Shown here piece by piece: positions 6,278 through 14,424 of a stretch of 37,859 nt of DNA. Source of the DNA: Sphingopyxis sp. L1A2A (GTDB lineage Bacteria > Pseudomonadota > Alphaproteobacteria > Sphingomonadales > Sphingomonadaceae); the NCBI RefSeq assembly GCF_005502465.1, contig NZ_SCOT01000030.1:1-37859 (forward strand), written 5' to 3'. The position numbers were made by a program, and so were the translations under genes. The notes beneath the pieces are model-generated. The model made no database searches, had not been told where the DNA came from, and worked only from the letters and a program-made list of their open reading frames with translations. How positions within the stretch are numbered: position 1 is the stretch's first letter; each line of letters opens with the position of its first letter.

Positions 6278-7569
6278 CCGCGCGGCGTTACAGTCTGCGC
6301 CGCCGCGTCATCGCGGCGCTGGTCGCCGCAGTGCTGGCAACCAGCGCGGTGTTCGGCCTGACCACCTTCATCTTTGCCTATACGCTCGAGGATCGGCTGT
6401 TCAGCACCGCGGTGACTGCAGAGATTGCGCGGCAGCAGCAAAGCTGGCGGCGCGGCGAACAACTGCCCACGCCGAACCTTGCCTATATCAAAATCTATCC
6501 CGGCAATGCCGGTCTGCCCGCCGATCTGGCGAAGCAAGTCGCCGCCAACCCCGGGCAGATTGAATTTTACGGCGCGGAGGGGCGTCATTATCATGTGTCG
6601 CATTTCAAGCTGGAACGGCGCAGCGCCGTGGCGCCGGACCGAGCCCCCGCGATCGCGGTGGCCGAGGTCAGCCGCTATCTGCTCGTCCGCCCGGTCCGCG
6701 ATGCGACGATCAAATTTCTTGTCGGGCTCGGCCTGTTCATTGCGCTGGTGATGGCGCTGCTCGGGTGGGTTTTGGCCAATCGCGCGATGCGGCCGCTCAG
6801 CCGTCTTGCGACCGATGTCGCCGGTGCAGACGACACCATGGTCCCGGTCGTGCGGGCCGAGGATTATCCGGCGAACGAGATCGGGGTGCTGGCGCGCGCG
6901 CTGGGGCAGGCGTTTCATCGCATCCGCGGCTTTGTCGATCGCGAACAGCGTTTCACCCGCGACGCCAGCCACGAACTGCGCACCCCGCTGGCGGTCATTC
7001 GCGGCGCCGCCGAAGTGATCGCGCTGCGCCGCGACTTGCCCACGCCGATACCCGACGCGCTGCGCCGGATCGAAACCGCGACGATCGACATGACCCACAT
7101 CCTCGACCTGCTGCTCGCGCTGGCGCGCGAGGGCGATGCCTTGCCGGTGCAATTCGTCGCCTTGCATCCGGTGGTCGAAAAGGCGCTGGCGTCGGCCGCG
7201 GCGCGCTTTCCTGCCAGTGCGCACGACGTTTCGATCGATGTCGCGAGCGATGCCCATGTCCTGGCCGAACCGACGTCGTTGCAGCTTGTCCTCAACAACC
7301 TGATCGGCAACGCGTTCCAGCATGCCGCTGCCGCCCATCTGCATATCGCGTTCAGCGGCGACCGCCTGACGATCTGCGATGACGGTCCCGGTCTCGGGAA
7401 GGTCGCCGATCCGTTCACCCCCTTTGTCAAAGGCGCGGCAAGCGAAGGTAGCGGGCTTGGCCTTGATATTGTGCGGCGGCTGTGCGCCGCGGCGGGCATC
7501 GGCCTGACCAGCGGTGCGGGCGCCGACGGGCAGGGCACCTGCTTTATGCTAAAATTCGCCGATCGATAG
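6274..7569 (+). CDS. Sensor histidine kinase
   Basis: This is the membrane-bound partner of the preceding response regulator. The protein has 431 residues. TM1 lies at about 13-37, a periplasmic sensor region of some 105 residues follows, then TM2 at about 146-168 and a HAMP-type linker. The dimerisation box is FTRDASHELRTPLAVI with phosphorylated His233. The ATP domain has the N box (NNLIGNAFQH, 341-350), a G1 box (DDGPGLG, 369-375) and a G2 box (GSGLGLDIV, 392-400). All catalytic motifs are intact. Start ATG overlaps the regulator's stop. The sensor domain is not one I recognise, so the signal is unknown; proximity to a secreted peptidase suggests an envelope or peptide signal. Confidence 0.93.
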   Translation: MTARRYSLRRRVIAALVAAVLATSAVFGLTTFIFAYTLEDRLFSTAVTAEIARQQQSWRRGEQLPTPNLAYIKIYPGNAGLPADLAKQVAANPGQIEFYGAEGRHYHVSHFKLERRSAVAPDRAPAIAVAEVSRYLLVRPVRDATIKFLVGLGLFIALVMALLGWVLANRAMRPLSRLATDVAGADDTMVPVVRAEDYPANEIGVLARALGQAFHRIRGFVDREQRFTRDASHELRTPLAVIRGAAEVIALRRDLPTPIPDALRRIETATIDMTHILDLLLALAREGDALPVQFVALHPVVEKALASAAARFPASAHDVSIDVASDAHVLAEPTSLQLVLNNLIGNAFQHAAAAHLHIAFSGDRLTICDDGPGLGKVADPFTPFVKGAASEGSGLGLDIVRRLCAAAGIGLTSGAGADGQGTCFMLKFADR

Positions 7570-7602
7570 AAAAGCGCGGCGCAATGGTCTAATCCGGTGG
7601 CC

Positions 7603-9882
7603 ATGACCGACGCGAAACCCCGGTATCGAACCTATACCAGCCCCGCCGGCGGCTGGGGCGCCGCGGCGGCGACCGCCAAGGTGCTGATGGAACAGAGCGT
7701 CGTCACCAAAGGATCGCGCGCCCTGCTGGCGATGAACCAGCCGGGCGGGTTCAAATGCCCCAGCTGCGCCTTTCCCGACGCGGCCTGTACCAAGAAGCTG
7801 GAATTTTGCGAAAATGGCGCCAAGGCGCTCGCGCATGAAGCGACGAAGTTTCGCGTCACGCGCGAATTTTTCGCAGCTCACAGCGCGTCCGAACTGATGG
7901 AGCAGTCGGATTATTGGCTCGAGATGCAGGGGCGGTTGACCGAGCCGATGCGCTACGACGCCGCGACCGACCATTATGTGCCGGTCAGCTGGGACGACGC
8001 CTTCGCGCTGATCGGTCGTCACTTGCGCGCCCTCGACAGTCCGCACCAGGCCGAATTCTACACCTCGGGCCGCACCGCGAACGAGACCGCCTTTCTCTAT
8101 GCGATTTTCGTGCGCGAGTTCGGGACGAACAATTTTCCCGACTGTTCGAACATGTGCCACGAACCGACCAGCCGCGGCTTGCCGCCGTCGATCGGCATCG
8201 GCAAAGGCACGGTGGTGCTCGATGATTTCGAACATGCCGAGGCGATTTTCCTGATCGGCCACAACGCCGGGACCAATGCGCCGCGGATGATGACTCCGCT
8301 GGTCGAAGCGCGCAAACGCGGGGTGCCGATCGTCGCGGTCAACCCGATGCCCGAACGCGCGCTGATCAAATTCACCGAACCGCAGGACATCGTCCAGATG
8401 GCGACCTTCGGATCGACCGAGGTCACCAGCGAATTTGTCCATATCCGGATCGGCGGCGATCTGGCGCTGATCAAGGGCATGATGAAGGTGATGTTCGAGC
8501 GCGAGGCGGCGGGCGAGGCGATCTTCGACCACGACTTCATCGCCGGACACACCGACGGTTTTGCGGCGCTTCAGGCCGACATCGCAGCGCAGGACTGGGC
8601 CGCGATCATCCAGGCTTCGGGGCTGGACGAGGCGCAGATCCGCCGCTGCGCCGAAATCTACATTCGCTCGAACGCGACGATCATCTGTTACGGCATGGGG
8701 GTGACCCAGCATCAGCAGGGATCGCAGCTGGTCCAGCAGATCGCCAATCTGCTGTTGCTCAAGGGCAATTTCGGCAAGCCGGGCGCCGGGATTTCGCCGA
8801 TCCGCGGCCATTCGAATGTGCAGGGCGACCGCACCGTCGGGATCGATGAAAGACCGAGCCAGACCTATCTCGATAAGGTGCGCGAGGTGTTCGGCTTCGA
8901 ACCGCCGCGCGACCATGGCCATCACACGGTCGAATCGATCGAGGCGATGCTGGACGGCCGCGCGAAGGTCTTCATCGGCCTCGGCGGCAATTTTGTCCGC
9001 GCGGTTCCCGATACCGACCGGTCCTATGATGCGATGCGCCAGCTCGACCTGACCGTCGGCATCGCGACCAAGCTCAACCGCGGCCACCTCGTCCACGGCA
9101 AGGACGCGCTGATCCTGCCCGTCATCGCGCGCTCCGAACGAATTGTCACCGCGGCGGGTGAGCAGTTCGTTACCATCGAGGATTCGATGTCGAACGTCAC
9201 CGCCTCGCGCGGGGTGCTCGACCCGGCGAGCGAGCATCTGCTCCCTGAAACCGAGATCGTGTGCCGCATGGCGATAGCGACCTTGCCGGGCAGCAAGGTC
9301 GATTGGGCGCGCTATATCGACGACTACAGCCTGATCCGTGACAAGATCGCGGCGGTCTATCCCGCGATTTACGCAGGCTTCTCCGAGCGGATCAAGGCGC
9401 CGCTGGGCTTCCACCTCGACATCCCGCCGCGGCGCCGAATGTGGGCGACCCCGAACGGCAAGGCCAATTTCCTCATCCTGCCGGGCCTCGCGGTCAACGC
9501 GCCGGTTGCCGATCCGGCGATGCTGCGCCTCGCCACCGTGCGCTCGCACGACCAGTTCAACACGACGATCTACAGCTATAACGACCGCTATCGCGGCGTG
9601 TACAACGACCGGATGGTGTTGTTCATGAACGGCGACGATATGGCCGATCGCGGGCTGGCCGCAGGCGGCAAAATTGCGCTCGAAACCTTCAGCGACGATG
9701 GCGCCGTGCGGCGCGTAGAGGGGCTGACGATCATCGACTATCCGATGTCGCGCGGCTCGGTCGCGGGCTATTATCCCGAACTCAACCCGCTGCTGCCGCT
9801 CGCGTTTTACGACAAGACCAGCGGCTGTCCGGCCGCCAAGGCGATCCCGGTGCGTGTTTTGGCCGTCGCCGCCGTTGACTAG
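7603..9882 (+). CDS. FdhF/YdeP-type molybdopterin oxidoreductase (formate-dehydrogenase-like)
   Basis: This 759-aa protein belongs to the molybdopterin oxidoreductase group related to formate dehydrogenase alpha subunits, closest in pattern to E. coli YdeP. An N-terminal Cys group (CPSCAFPD at 52-59, further Cys at 62 and 69) is a candidate iron-sulphur site. NMCHEPTSRG (184-193) aligns with the metal-ligand region where FdhF has selenocysteine-His; here it is Cys185-His186. The GQ/GN-type cofactor segments (GNFGKPGAG, RGHSNVQGDRTVG) and a C-terminal dinucleotide-binding domain follow. There is no Tat signal, so it is probably cytoplasmic. I use the ATG at 7603; a GTG two codons earlier is possible. 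The neighbouring genes mobA and fdhD would supply its cofactor. The substrate is unproven. Confidence 0.9.
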   Translation: MTDAKPRYRTYTSPAGGWGAAAATAKVLMEQSVVTKGSRALLAMNQPGGFKCPSCAFPDAACTKKLEFCENGAKALAHEATKFRVTREFFAAHSASELMEQSDYWLEMQGRLTEPMRYDAATDHYVPVSWDDAFALIGRHLRALDSPHQAEFYTSGRTANETAFLYAIFVREFGTNNFPDCSNMCHEPTSRGLPPSIGIGKGTVVLDDFEHAEAIFLIGHNAGTNAPRMMTPLVEARKRGVPIVAVNPMPERALIKFTEPQDIVQMATFGSTEVTSEFVHIRIGGDLALIKGMMKVMFEREAAGEAIFDHDFIAGHTDGFAALQADIAAQDWAAIIQASGLDEAQIRRCAEIYIRSNATIICYGMGVTQHQQGSQLVQQIANLLLLKGNFGKPGAGISPIRGHSNVQGDRTVGIDERPSQTYLDKVREVFGFEPPRDHGHHTVESIEAMLDGRAKVFIGLGGNFVRAVPDTDRSYDAMRQLDLTVGIATKLNRGHLVHGKDALILPVIARSERIVTAAGEQFVTIEDSMSNVTASRGVLDPASEHLLPETEIVCRMAIATLPGSKVDWARYIDDYSLIRDKIAAVYPAIYAGFSERIKAPLGFHLDIPPRRRMWATPNGKANFLILPGLAVNAPVADPAMLRLATVRSHDQFNTTIYSYNDRYRGVYNDRMVLFMNGDDMADRGLAAGGKIALETFSDDGAVRRVEGLTIIDYPMSRGSVAGYYPELNPLLPLAFYDKTSGCPAAKAIPVRVLAVAAVD

Positions 9883-9898
9883 GCGCGCCGACATCGCC

Positions 9899-10525
9899 GT
9901 GGGTCACCGCATCGCGCCGGCGCGCTTCCTGATCTTTGCCGGCGCGCTCGTCGTCGCGGGCGGCGGCGCATCGGCGCTCGGCTACGATCCGCGCACCGCG
10001 CTGCTGATCGGCTTCGACATCGCGACGCTTGTCTTTCTGGGCGCTATCGCGCCCTTGCTCGGCGCCGATGCCGACCGGATGCGGCGCACGGCGGAAAGCA
10101 ACGACGCCAACCGTGCCGGGCTGCTCGCGATTACGGTGCTGCTGTCGCTGGTGATCCTGTTCGCGGTGGGGACGCTGATCGCCGGTCCGGGTCAGCTCGA
10201 TCGCGGCGCGATTTTGCTGATCATCGTAACGCTGGCGCTGGCGTGGCTGTTCGCGAACATGGTGTTCACGCTCCACTATGCACATCTTTATTATCGGCAA
10301 AAGGATGGGCGCGATCAGCGCGGGATCGAGGTTCCGGGGGTGAAAGAGCCCGGATACCCCGATTTCCTCTATTTCGCTTTCACGCTGGGGATGACGTTTC
10401 AGACGTCGGACGTCACCATTTCGGGCGCGCATATGCGCCGCGTCGTGCTCGGCCATTGCATGGCGGCGTTCATCTTCAACATGGGCATATTGGCGTTCAC
10501 GGTGAACGCCATCGGCGGATCATGA
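9899..10525 (+). CDS. DUF1345-type integral membrane protein
   Basis: A hydrophobic protein of about 208 residues with four to five membrane segments (for example near RFLIFAGALVVAGG, TALLIGFDIATLVFLGA, AGLLAITVLLSLVILFAV and ILLIIVTLALAWLF). The conserved-looking cytoplasmic stretch NMVFTLHYAHLYY and the C-terminal PDFLYFAFTLGMTFQTSD are typical of DUF1345 proteins, which have no known function. The start is uncertain. I prefer GTG at 9899, giving an N-terminus MGHRIAPARF like other family members; TTG at 9875 or GTG at 9854 would overlap the end of the oxidoreductase gene. It is probably co-transcribed with that gene. The 3' end overlaps mobA by 6 bases, tail to tail. Confidence 0.8.
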   Translation: MGHRIAPARFLIFAGALVVAGGGASALGYDPRTALLIGFDIATLVFLGAIAPLLGADADRMRRTAESNDANRAGLLAITVLLSLVILFAVGTLIAGPGQLDRGAILLIIVTLALAWLFANMVFTLHYAHLYYRQKDGRDQRGIEVPGVKEPGYPDFLYFAFTLGMTFQTSDVTISGAHMRRVVLGHCMAAFIFNMGILAFTVNAIGGS

Positions 10526-11032
10526 TCCATCCAGCCGCGCCAGATCGGCTATGCTGTTGATGTTCGGCGGGACAAAGTCGTTTGTCACCGCCCGCGCGCC
10601 GACGCGGCGCGCAAAGGCGCGGACGGCCAAGTCGCTCCCGTCGGTCAATATCGCCTTCAATTCGCCAAGCGCCGCGACGGGCCACAGGCCGATCACCGGC
10701 TGGGTGGCGAGGAAGGTTGGCGCGGGGTCGAGCAACGCGTGCAGGTCGTCCGGCAGGCGGACGCAATCGACCGGCGCACTCAGCACCTGATCAAAGCCCC
10801 GATCGGCGGCGTGGATCAGCGCCGCGGCGATGCCGCCCAGCGGCCCCATGTCGGGGCGCGGCCAGTCGGCGATGCCGTCCTCGCGGCCGACGATCACCAC
10901 CGCGTCGCAATGCGGCCGCAGCGCCGCCAGCGTATGGTCGAGCAAGGTCTGGCCGTCCCATGTCGCGAGCGCCTTGTCCGATCCGAAGCGGCGCGATCGC
11001 CCGCCCGCCAGCACCGCGCCCAGCGTATTCAT
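10520..11032 (-). CDS. mobA: Molybdenum cofactor guanylyltransferase
   Basis: MobA joins GMP from GTP to molybdopterin to make the bis-MGD cofactor of DMSO-reductase-family enzymes such as the oxidoreductase next door. The 170-aa protein begins MNTLGAVLAGGRSRRFGSDK, the nucleotidyltransferase motif (L-A-G-G-x-S-x-R-F-G-x-D-K). It continues with the family's DMGPLGGIAAAL and SAPVDCVRLP segments, the latter in place of the more common C-D-x-P form. It is slightly shorter than the E. coli protein. The ATG at 11032 overlaps the stop codon of fdhD as ATGA, showing translational coupling. Confidence 0.93.
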   Translation of the reverse strand: MNTLGAVLAGGRSRRFGSDKALATWDGQTLLDHTLAALRPHCDAVVIVGREDGIADWPRPDMGPLGGIAAALIHAADRGFDQVLSAPVDCVRLPDDLHALLDPAPTFLATQPVIGLWPVAALGELKAILTDGSDLAVRAFARRVGARAVTNDFVPPNINSIADLARLDGS

Positions 11033-11832
11033 GCGATCATCCCCCGCGCATCGTTGATGACCAGCGCCGCGTCGGTGCGCGCCAGCGCCACCAGCGTCAG
11101 CCCCGCCTGCGCCGCGCGGGTCGCGGCCAGGCTGGTCGGCGCCGAGACGGTGACGAGCATCGGGCAGCCGGCGCGCACGGTCTTTTCGACCAGTTCGTAA
11201 CTGCACCGCGCCGACAGCAGGATAAAGCCGGTCGCGGGATCGATGCCGGCGCGTGCCAGCGCTCCGATCAGCTTGTCGAGCGCATTGTGCCGCCCGACAT
11301 CCTCGCGCGCGCACCGGATTTCGCCAGCGGGCGAGCAAAAGGCGGCGGCGTGGACCGCACCGGTGGATTGGCCGAGCGGCTGGTGATCGGTCAAAGCGGC
11401 CAGCGCCGCGGCGATCGCGGTGCGATCGGTCGCGATGCGCGCGGTCAGCGGCGGGAGGGGACGCAAGACCTGCTCGATATTCTCGATCCCGCACAGCCCG
11501 CAACTGCTCTCGTTCACCCGCTGGCGCGCGCGTTCGAGCGCGATCGCCTTGCAGTCAGCCGGTACCCAAAGGCGCAGCGCCCAGCCACCCTCGACCGGGT
11601 GGACATCGACCCGCTCGACCTGATCGGGGGTTTCGACCAGCCCTTCGCTCAGCGCGAAACCCAGCGCGTAATCCTCCAGATCGCTGGGGGTCGCCATCAT
11701 CACCGCATAGCCGATGCCGCCGACCTCGACCGACACCGGCGCCTCGACGGCCATACTGCGGATCAGCGCCGTATCGCCGGGTTCGGCAAGCCCCAGTCGC
11801 CGGACCGGCAGGTCGATCATTGCGTCGTTCAT
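11029..11832 (-). CDS. fdhD: Formate dehydrogenase accessory sulfurtransferase FdhD
   Basis: FdhD passes sulphur from a cysteine desulphurase to the molybdenum cofactor, which formate dehydrogenases need for activity. The 267-aa protein has the active loop Cys111-Gly-Leu-Cys114 (SSCGLCG), plus EDYALGFALSEG near residue 53 and the C-terminal CAREDVGRHNALDKLIG and LSARCSYELVEK segments of the family. I start at ATG 11832 (MNDAMIDL), since the longer upstream frame has no family character. The gene is first in an fdhD-mobA operon and divergent from a MOSC-domain gene. Its presence supports a sulphido-molybdenum enzyme for the gene at 7.6-9.9 kb. Confidence 0.95.
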   Translation of the reverse strand: MNDAMIDLPVRRLGLAEPGDTALIRSMAVEAPVSVEVGGIGYAVMMATPSDLEDYALGFALSEGLVETPDQVERVDVHPVEGGWALRLWVPADCKAIALERARQRVNESSCGLCGIENIEQVLRPLPPLTARIATDRTAIAAALAALTDHQPLGQSTGAVHAAAFCSPAGEIRCAREDVGRHNALDKLIGALARAGIDPATGFILLSARCSYELVEKTVRAGCPMLVTVSAPTSLAATRAAQAGLTLVALARTDAALVINDARGMIA

Positions 11833-11914
11833 GCCCGCACCGTAGCGCATCGATCCCCGCTTGTCCCCGCCCGGACGATTGCCATTTCCCTCGCGCGGCC
11901 TATCAATCGCCGCC

Positions 11915-12577
11915 ATGCAAACCGAAATCCTCGCCGTCCTGCTGGGCCAGGTCCGCCCCTTCCGCGGCGACGACGAACCGAGCGCGATCGGCAAGCTGCC
12001 AGTGGCGGACGTGGTCGCCGTCGGCGCGCTGGGGCTGGCGGGCGACGAGCAGGCCGATCGCACCGTCCATGGCGGCATCGACAAGGCGATCCACCATTAT
12101 CCCGCCGACCATTATGCATGGTGGCGAGGGCATCTGGGCGATGCCCCGCTGCTGGGTGCACCCGGCGCGTTCGGGGAGAATATTTCCACGATCGGACTCG
12201 ACGAGACGAATGTCTGCCTCGGCGACCGCTTCCGCCTCGGCACCGCGCTGGTCGAGGTCAGCCAGGCGCGCCAGCCATGCTGGAAACTCGACCATCGCTT
12301 TCAGGCGAAGGGGGTGATGGCCACGGTGGTGAAGACCCGGCGGACCGGCTGGTATTATCGCGTCCTCGAACCCGGGCAGGTCGGCGCCGGCGACACGCTC
12401 GACCTCATCGATCGCCCGTGGCCCGACTGGCCGCTCGCGTCATTGTTCGGTTTGCTGATCGGCGGCGAAGCCAAGGATCGCCCCGCCGACCTTCGCGCGC
12501 TGCGCGACGTGCCGGTGCTCGCCGAAACATGGCAAGCGCGCCGCGCCAAACTCGCCGCGCAATATGGTGTGGATTAA
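11915..12577 (+). CDS. MOSC domain protein, YiiM-like
   Basis: This is a 220-aa protein of the MOSC superfamily, whose YiiM members use molybdenum cofactor in reductive reactions on N-hydroxylated compounds. Landmarks are VHGGIDKAIHHYP (51-63), FGENIS (86-91), LGDRFRLGTALVEVSQARQPC and the likely cofactor-ligating Cys122 (QPCWKLD). The C-terminal 3-alpha extension (VKTRRTGWYYRVLEPG and onward) is also YiiM-like. Start at ATG 11915. It diverges from fdhD across 82 bases, so it belongs to the molybdenum block by context. The in-vivo substrate is unknown. Confidence 0.88.
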   Translation: MQTEILAVLLGQVRPFRGDDEPSAIGKLPVADVVAVGALGLAGDEQADRTVHGGIDKAIHHYPADHYAWWRGHLGDAPLLGAPGAFGENISTIGLDETNVCLGDRFRLGTALVEVSQARQPCWKLDHRFQAKGVMATVVKTRRTGWYYRVLEPGQVGAGDTLDLIDRPWPDWPLASLFGLLIGGEAKDRPADLRALRDVPVLAETWQARRAKLAAQYGVD

Positions 12578-12606
12578 GGCGATTCGGACTGCGGCTAGGT
12601 CCGCCG

Positions 12607-12780
12607 CCTTCCCCCTTGATGGGGGAAGGATGCGCAGCCTTATCGCGGAGCGATTAGGCGAAGTTGGATGGGGGTGAGGGCGCGTCCTGGCACCATCGTT
12701 TCAGGCCGAAAGCGCACCCCCACCGCTGCGACTAGCCAGCAAGCTGGCAAGTCTCGCTGCCTCCCCCATCAAGGGGGAGG
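12607..12780. repeat. Type-A palindromic repeat between convergent genes
   Basis: The outer arms are themselves hairpins: CCTTCCCCC-ttgat-GGGGGAAGG at 12607-12629 and CCTCCCCCATCAAGGGGGAGG at 12760-12780. They are linked by ATGCGCAGCCT..., AAGTTGGATGGGGGTGAGGG and its inverted counterpart. It fills most of the 211-base gap between the ends of the MOSC gene and glpD and may end both transcripts. Confidence 0.8.
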
Positions 12781-12788
12781 TCAGATGT

Positions 12789-14288
12789 TCATCGCCGCTC
12801 GTCGAGCCAGTTCGCCAGCTTCGCCACATCTTCAGCGCCGAAATGCAGCCCCAGCTTGCTGCGCCGCCACAATATGTCGTCGGTTGTCCGCGCCCATTCG
12901 TGATCGACCAGCCAGGCCGCCTCCGCGCCGCTCAAGCCGTGAGCGATTTCGCCGCCGAGCGCGTCCCAGCTGTCGGCCTCGCCCAGCCAGCGGCGCGCGT
13001 CGGTGCCATAGGCCTTGACGATGCGATCGGCGGTCGCGGTGGACAGAAAGGGATGGGCGAGCTTGATCTCGGCCTTCAGCGCCGCCGCGCCGCTGGTCGG
13101 GAAATCGCCCCCCGGCAGCGCCGCCTTCGCGGTCCAGCGCTTCCCCGCCAACGCCGGTACATGATCCACCAATTCGTCGACCGCGGCTTCGGCGACATGG
13201 CGATAGCTGGTGATCTTGCCGCCATAGATGGTGAGCAGCGGCGCGCCTTCGGCCAGATCAAGGTCGATGCGATAGCCGCGCGTCGCCGCTTCGGGCCGCC
13301 CCGATCCGTCCTCGATCAGTGGCCGCACCCCCGAATAGGTCCACACGACATCGGCGGGGGTGATGGCTTCGCGGAAATACAGGCTGGCGCCTTCGCACAG
13401 ATAGGCGATTTCGTCGGCGCTCGCGCGCGCCTCATGGGCCGGGCCGTCGTGATCGACGTCGGTCGTGCCGATCAGGGTGAAGTCACGCTCATAGGGAATG
13501 GCAAAGAATATCCGCCCGTCGGGGAGCTGGAAGAAATAGGCATAATCGTGCTGGAACAACCGCCGCACGACGATATGCGACCCGCGCACCAGCCGCATCT
13601 GATGATCGGGCACGGCGTCGGCGCGCCCCAGCAAATCCAGCACCGCAGGCCCGGCGGCATTGACGATCGCGCGGCCAGTGAACCGATAGCTGTGGCCATT
13701 GTCGCGGTTCGCCTCGACCACCCACAGCCCGTCCTCGCAGTGCAGCGTTTCGGCGCGGGTGCGGGTGCGGACCTTGGCGCCATGCTCGGCGGCATCGCGC
13801 GCATTGAGCGCGACCAATCGCGCATCGTCGACCCAGCCGTCCGAATATTCGAACCCGCGGGCATATTGGGGCTGCAACGGCTCGCCCGCGACATGGCGCT
13901 TGAGGTCGATCGAGCGCGTCGCGGGCAGCTTCTTGCGCCCGCCGATATGATCATACAGGAACAGTCCGAGTCGCAGCAGCCAGCGTGGGCGCAGCCCCGG
14001 CCGGTGCGGCAACACAAAGCGCAGCGGCCAGATGATGTGCGGCGCGATGCCCCACAAAGTCTCGCGCTCCTTCAGTGCCTCGCGCACCAGCCCGAATTCA
14101 TAATGTTCCAGATAGCGCAGCCCGCCATGGATCAGCTTGGTCGACGCCGACGAGGTGCCTTGCGCCAGGTCGCCGGCCTCGAGCAGCAGGACGCGCGCGC
14201 CGCGTCCGGCGGCGTCGCGCGCCACCCCGGCGCCGTTGACGCCGCCGCCGATTACAATGATATCATAGGGGATTGGCGGCTCGGACAT
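12789..14288 (-). CDS. glpD: Glycerol-3-phosphate dehydrogenase, FAD-dependent
   Basis: GlpD oxidises glycerol-3-phosphate to dihydroxyacetone phosphate at the inner membrane and feeds electrons to quinones. The 499-aa protein opens with the FAD-binding Rossmann motif GGGVNGAGVARDAAGRG (about 13-29), followed by GTSSASTKLIHGGLRYLEHYEF, a hallmark of aerobic GlpD. Also typical are YAYFFQLPDGRIFFAIPYE, GTTDVDHDGP and YGGKITSYRHVAE. A C-terminal domain of about 120 residues completes the usual length. Start ATG 14288 has TTAGGGAG upstream. A perfect 19-bp palindrome lies 29 bases before the start codon, so repressor control is likely. With gpsA at 29.7 kb it could form a glycerol-3-phosphate cycle. 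Confidence 0.97.
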   Translation of the reverse strand: MSEPPIPYDIIVIGGGVNGAGVARDAAGRGARVLLLEAGDLAQGTSSASTKLIHGGLRYLEHYEFGLVREALKERETLWGIAPHIIWPLRFVLPHRPGLRPRWLLRLGLFLYDHIGGRKKLPATRSIDLKRHVAGEPLQPQYARGFEYSDGWVDDARLVALNARDAAEHGAKVRTRTRAETLHCEDGLWVVEANRDNGHSYRFTGRAIVNAAGPAVLDLLGRADAVPDHQMRLVRGSHIVVRRLFQHDYAYFFQLPDGRIFFAIPYERDFTLIGTTDVDHDGPAHEARASADEIAYLCEGASLYFREAITPADVVWTYSGVRPLIEDGSGRPEAATRGYRIDLDLAEGAPLLTIYGGKITSYRHVAEAAVDELVDHVPALAGKRWTAKAALPGGDFPTSGAAALKAEIKLAHPFLSTATADRIVKAYGTDARRWLGEADSWDALGGEIAHGLSGAEAAWLVDHEWARTTDDILWRRSKLGLHFGAEDVAKLANWLDERR

Positions 14289-14316
14289 GGGACGGCTCCC
14301 TAAGCCAGTCGCCGAC

Positions 14317-14335
14317 GCTTTGCCAATGGCAAAGC
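14317..14335. promoter_or_regulatory. Perfect 19-bp palindrome upstream of glpD
   Basis: GCTTTGCCA and TGGCAAAGC flank a single central A. The site is in the region between divergent glpD and the M20 peptidase gene, 29 bases from the glpD start. Its size and position suit an operator for a dimeric repressor. It does not match the E. coli GlpR operator as I know it, so the regulator is unknown. Confidence 0.5.
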
Positions 14336-14424
14336 TATGCAGACGTCAGGGGGTCATCGCCGCGCTGGACAGCCGCGCACGCCGCCGCAAGGCACCGGCG
14401 AAGCAATTGACGGGGAGCGACAGG

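Noticed and set aside
7549..9894. 781-aa minus-strand ORF opposite the oxidoreductase gene
   Set aside because: High GC at third codon positions keeps the opposite strand open. The product is His/Arg/Asp-rich and has no domain logic, while the plus-strand protein is clearly a molybdoenzyme.
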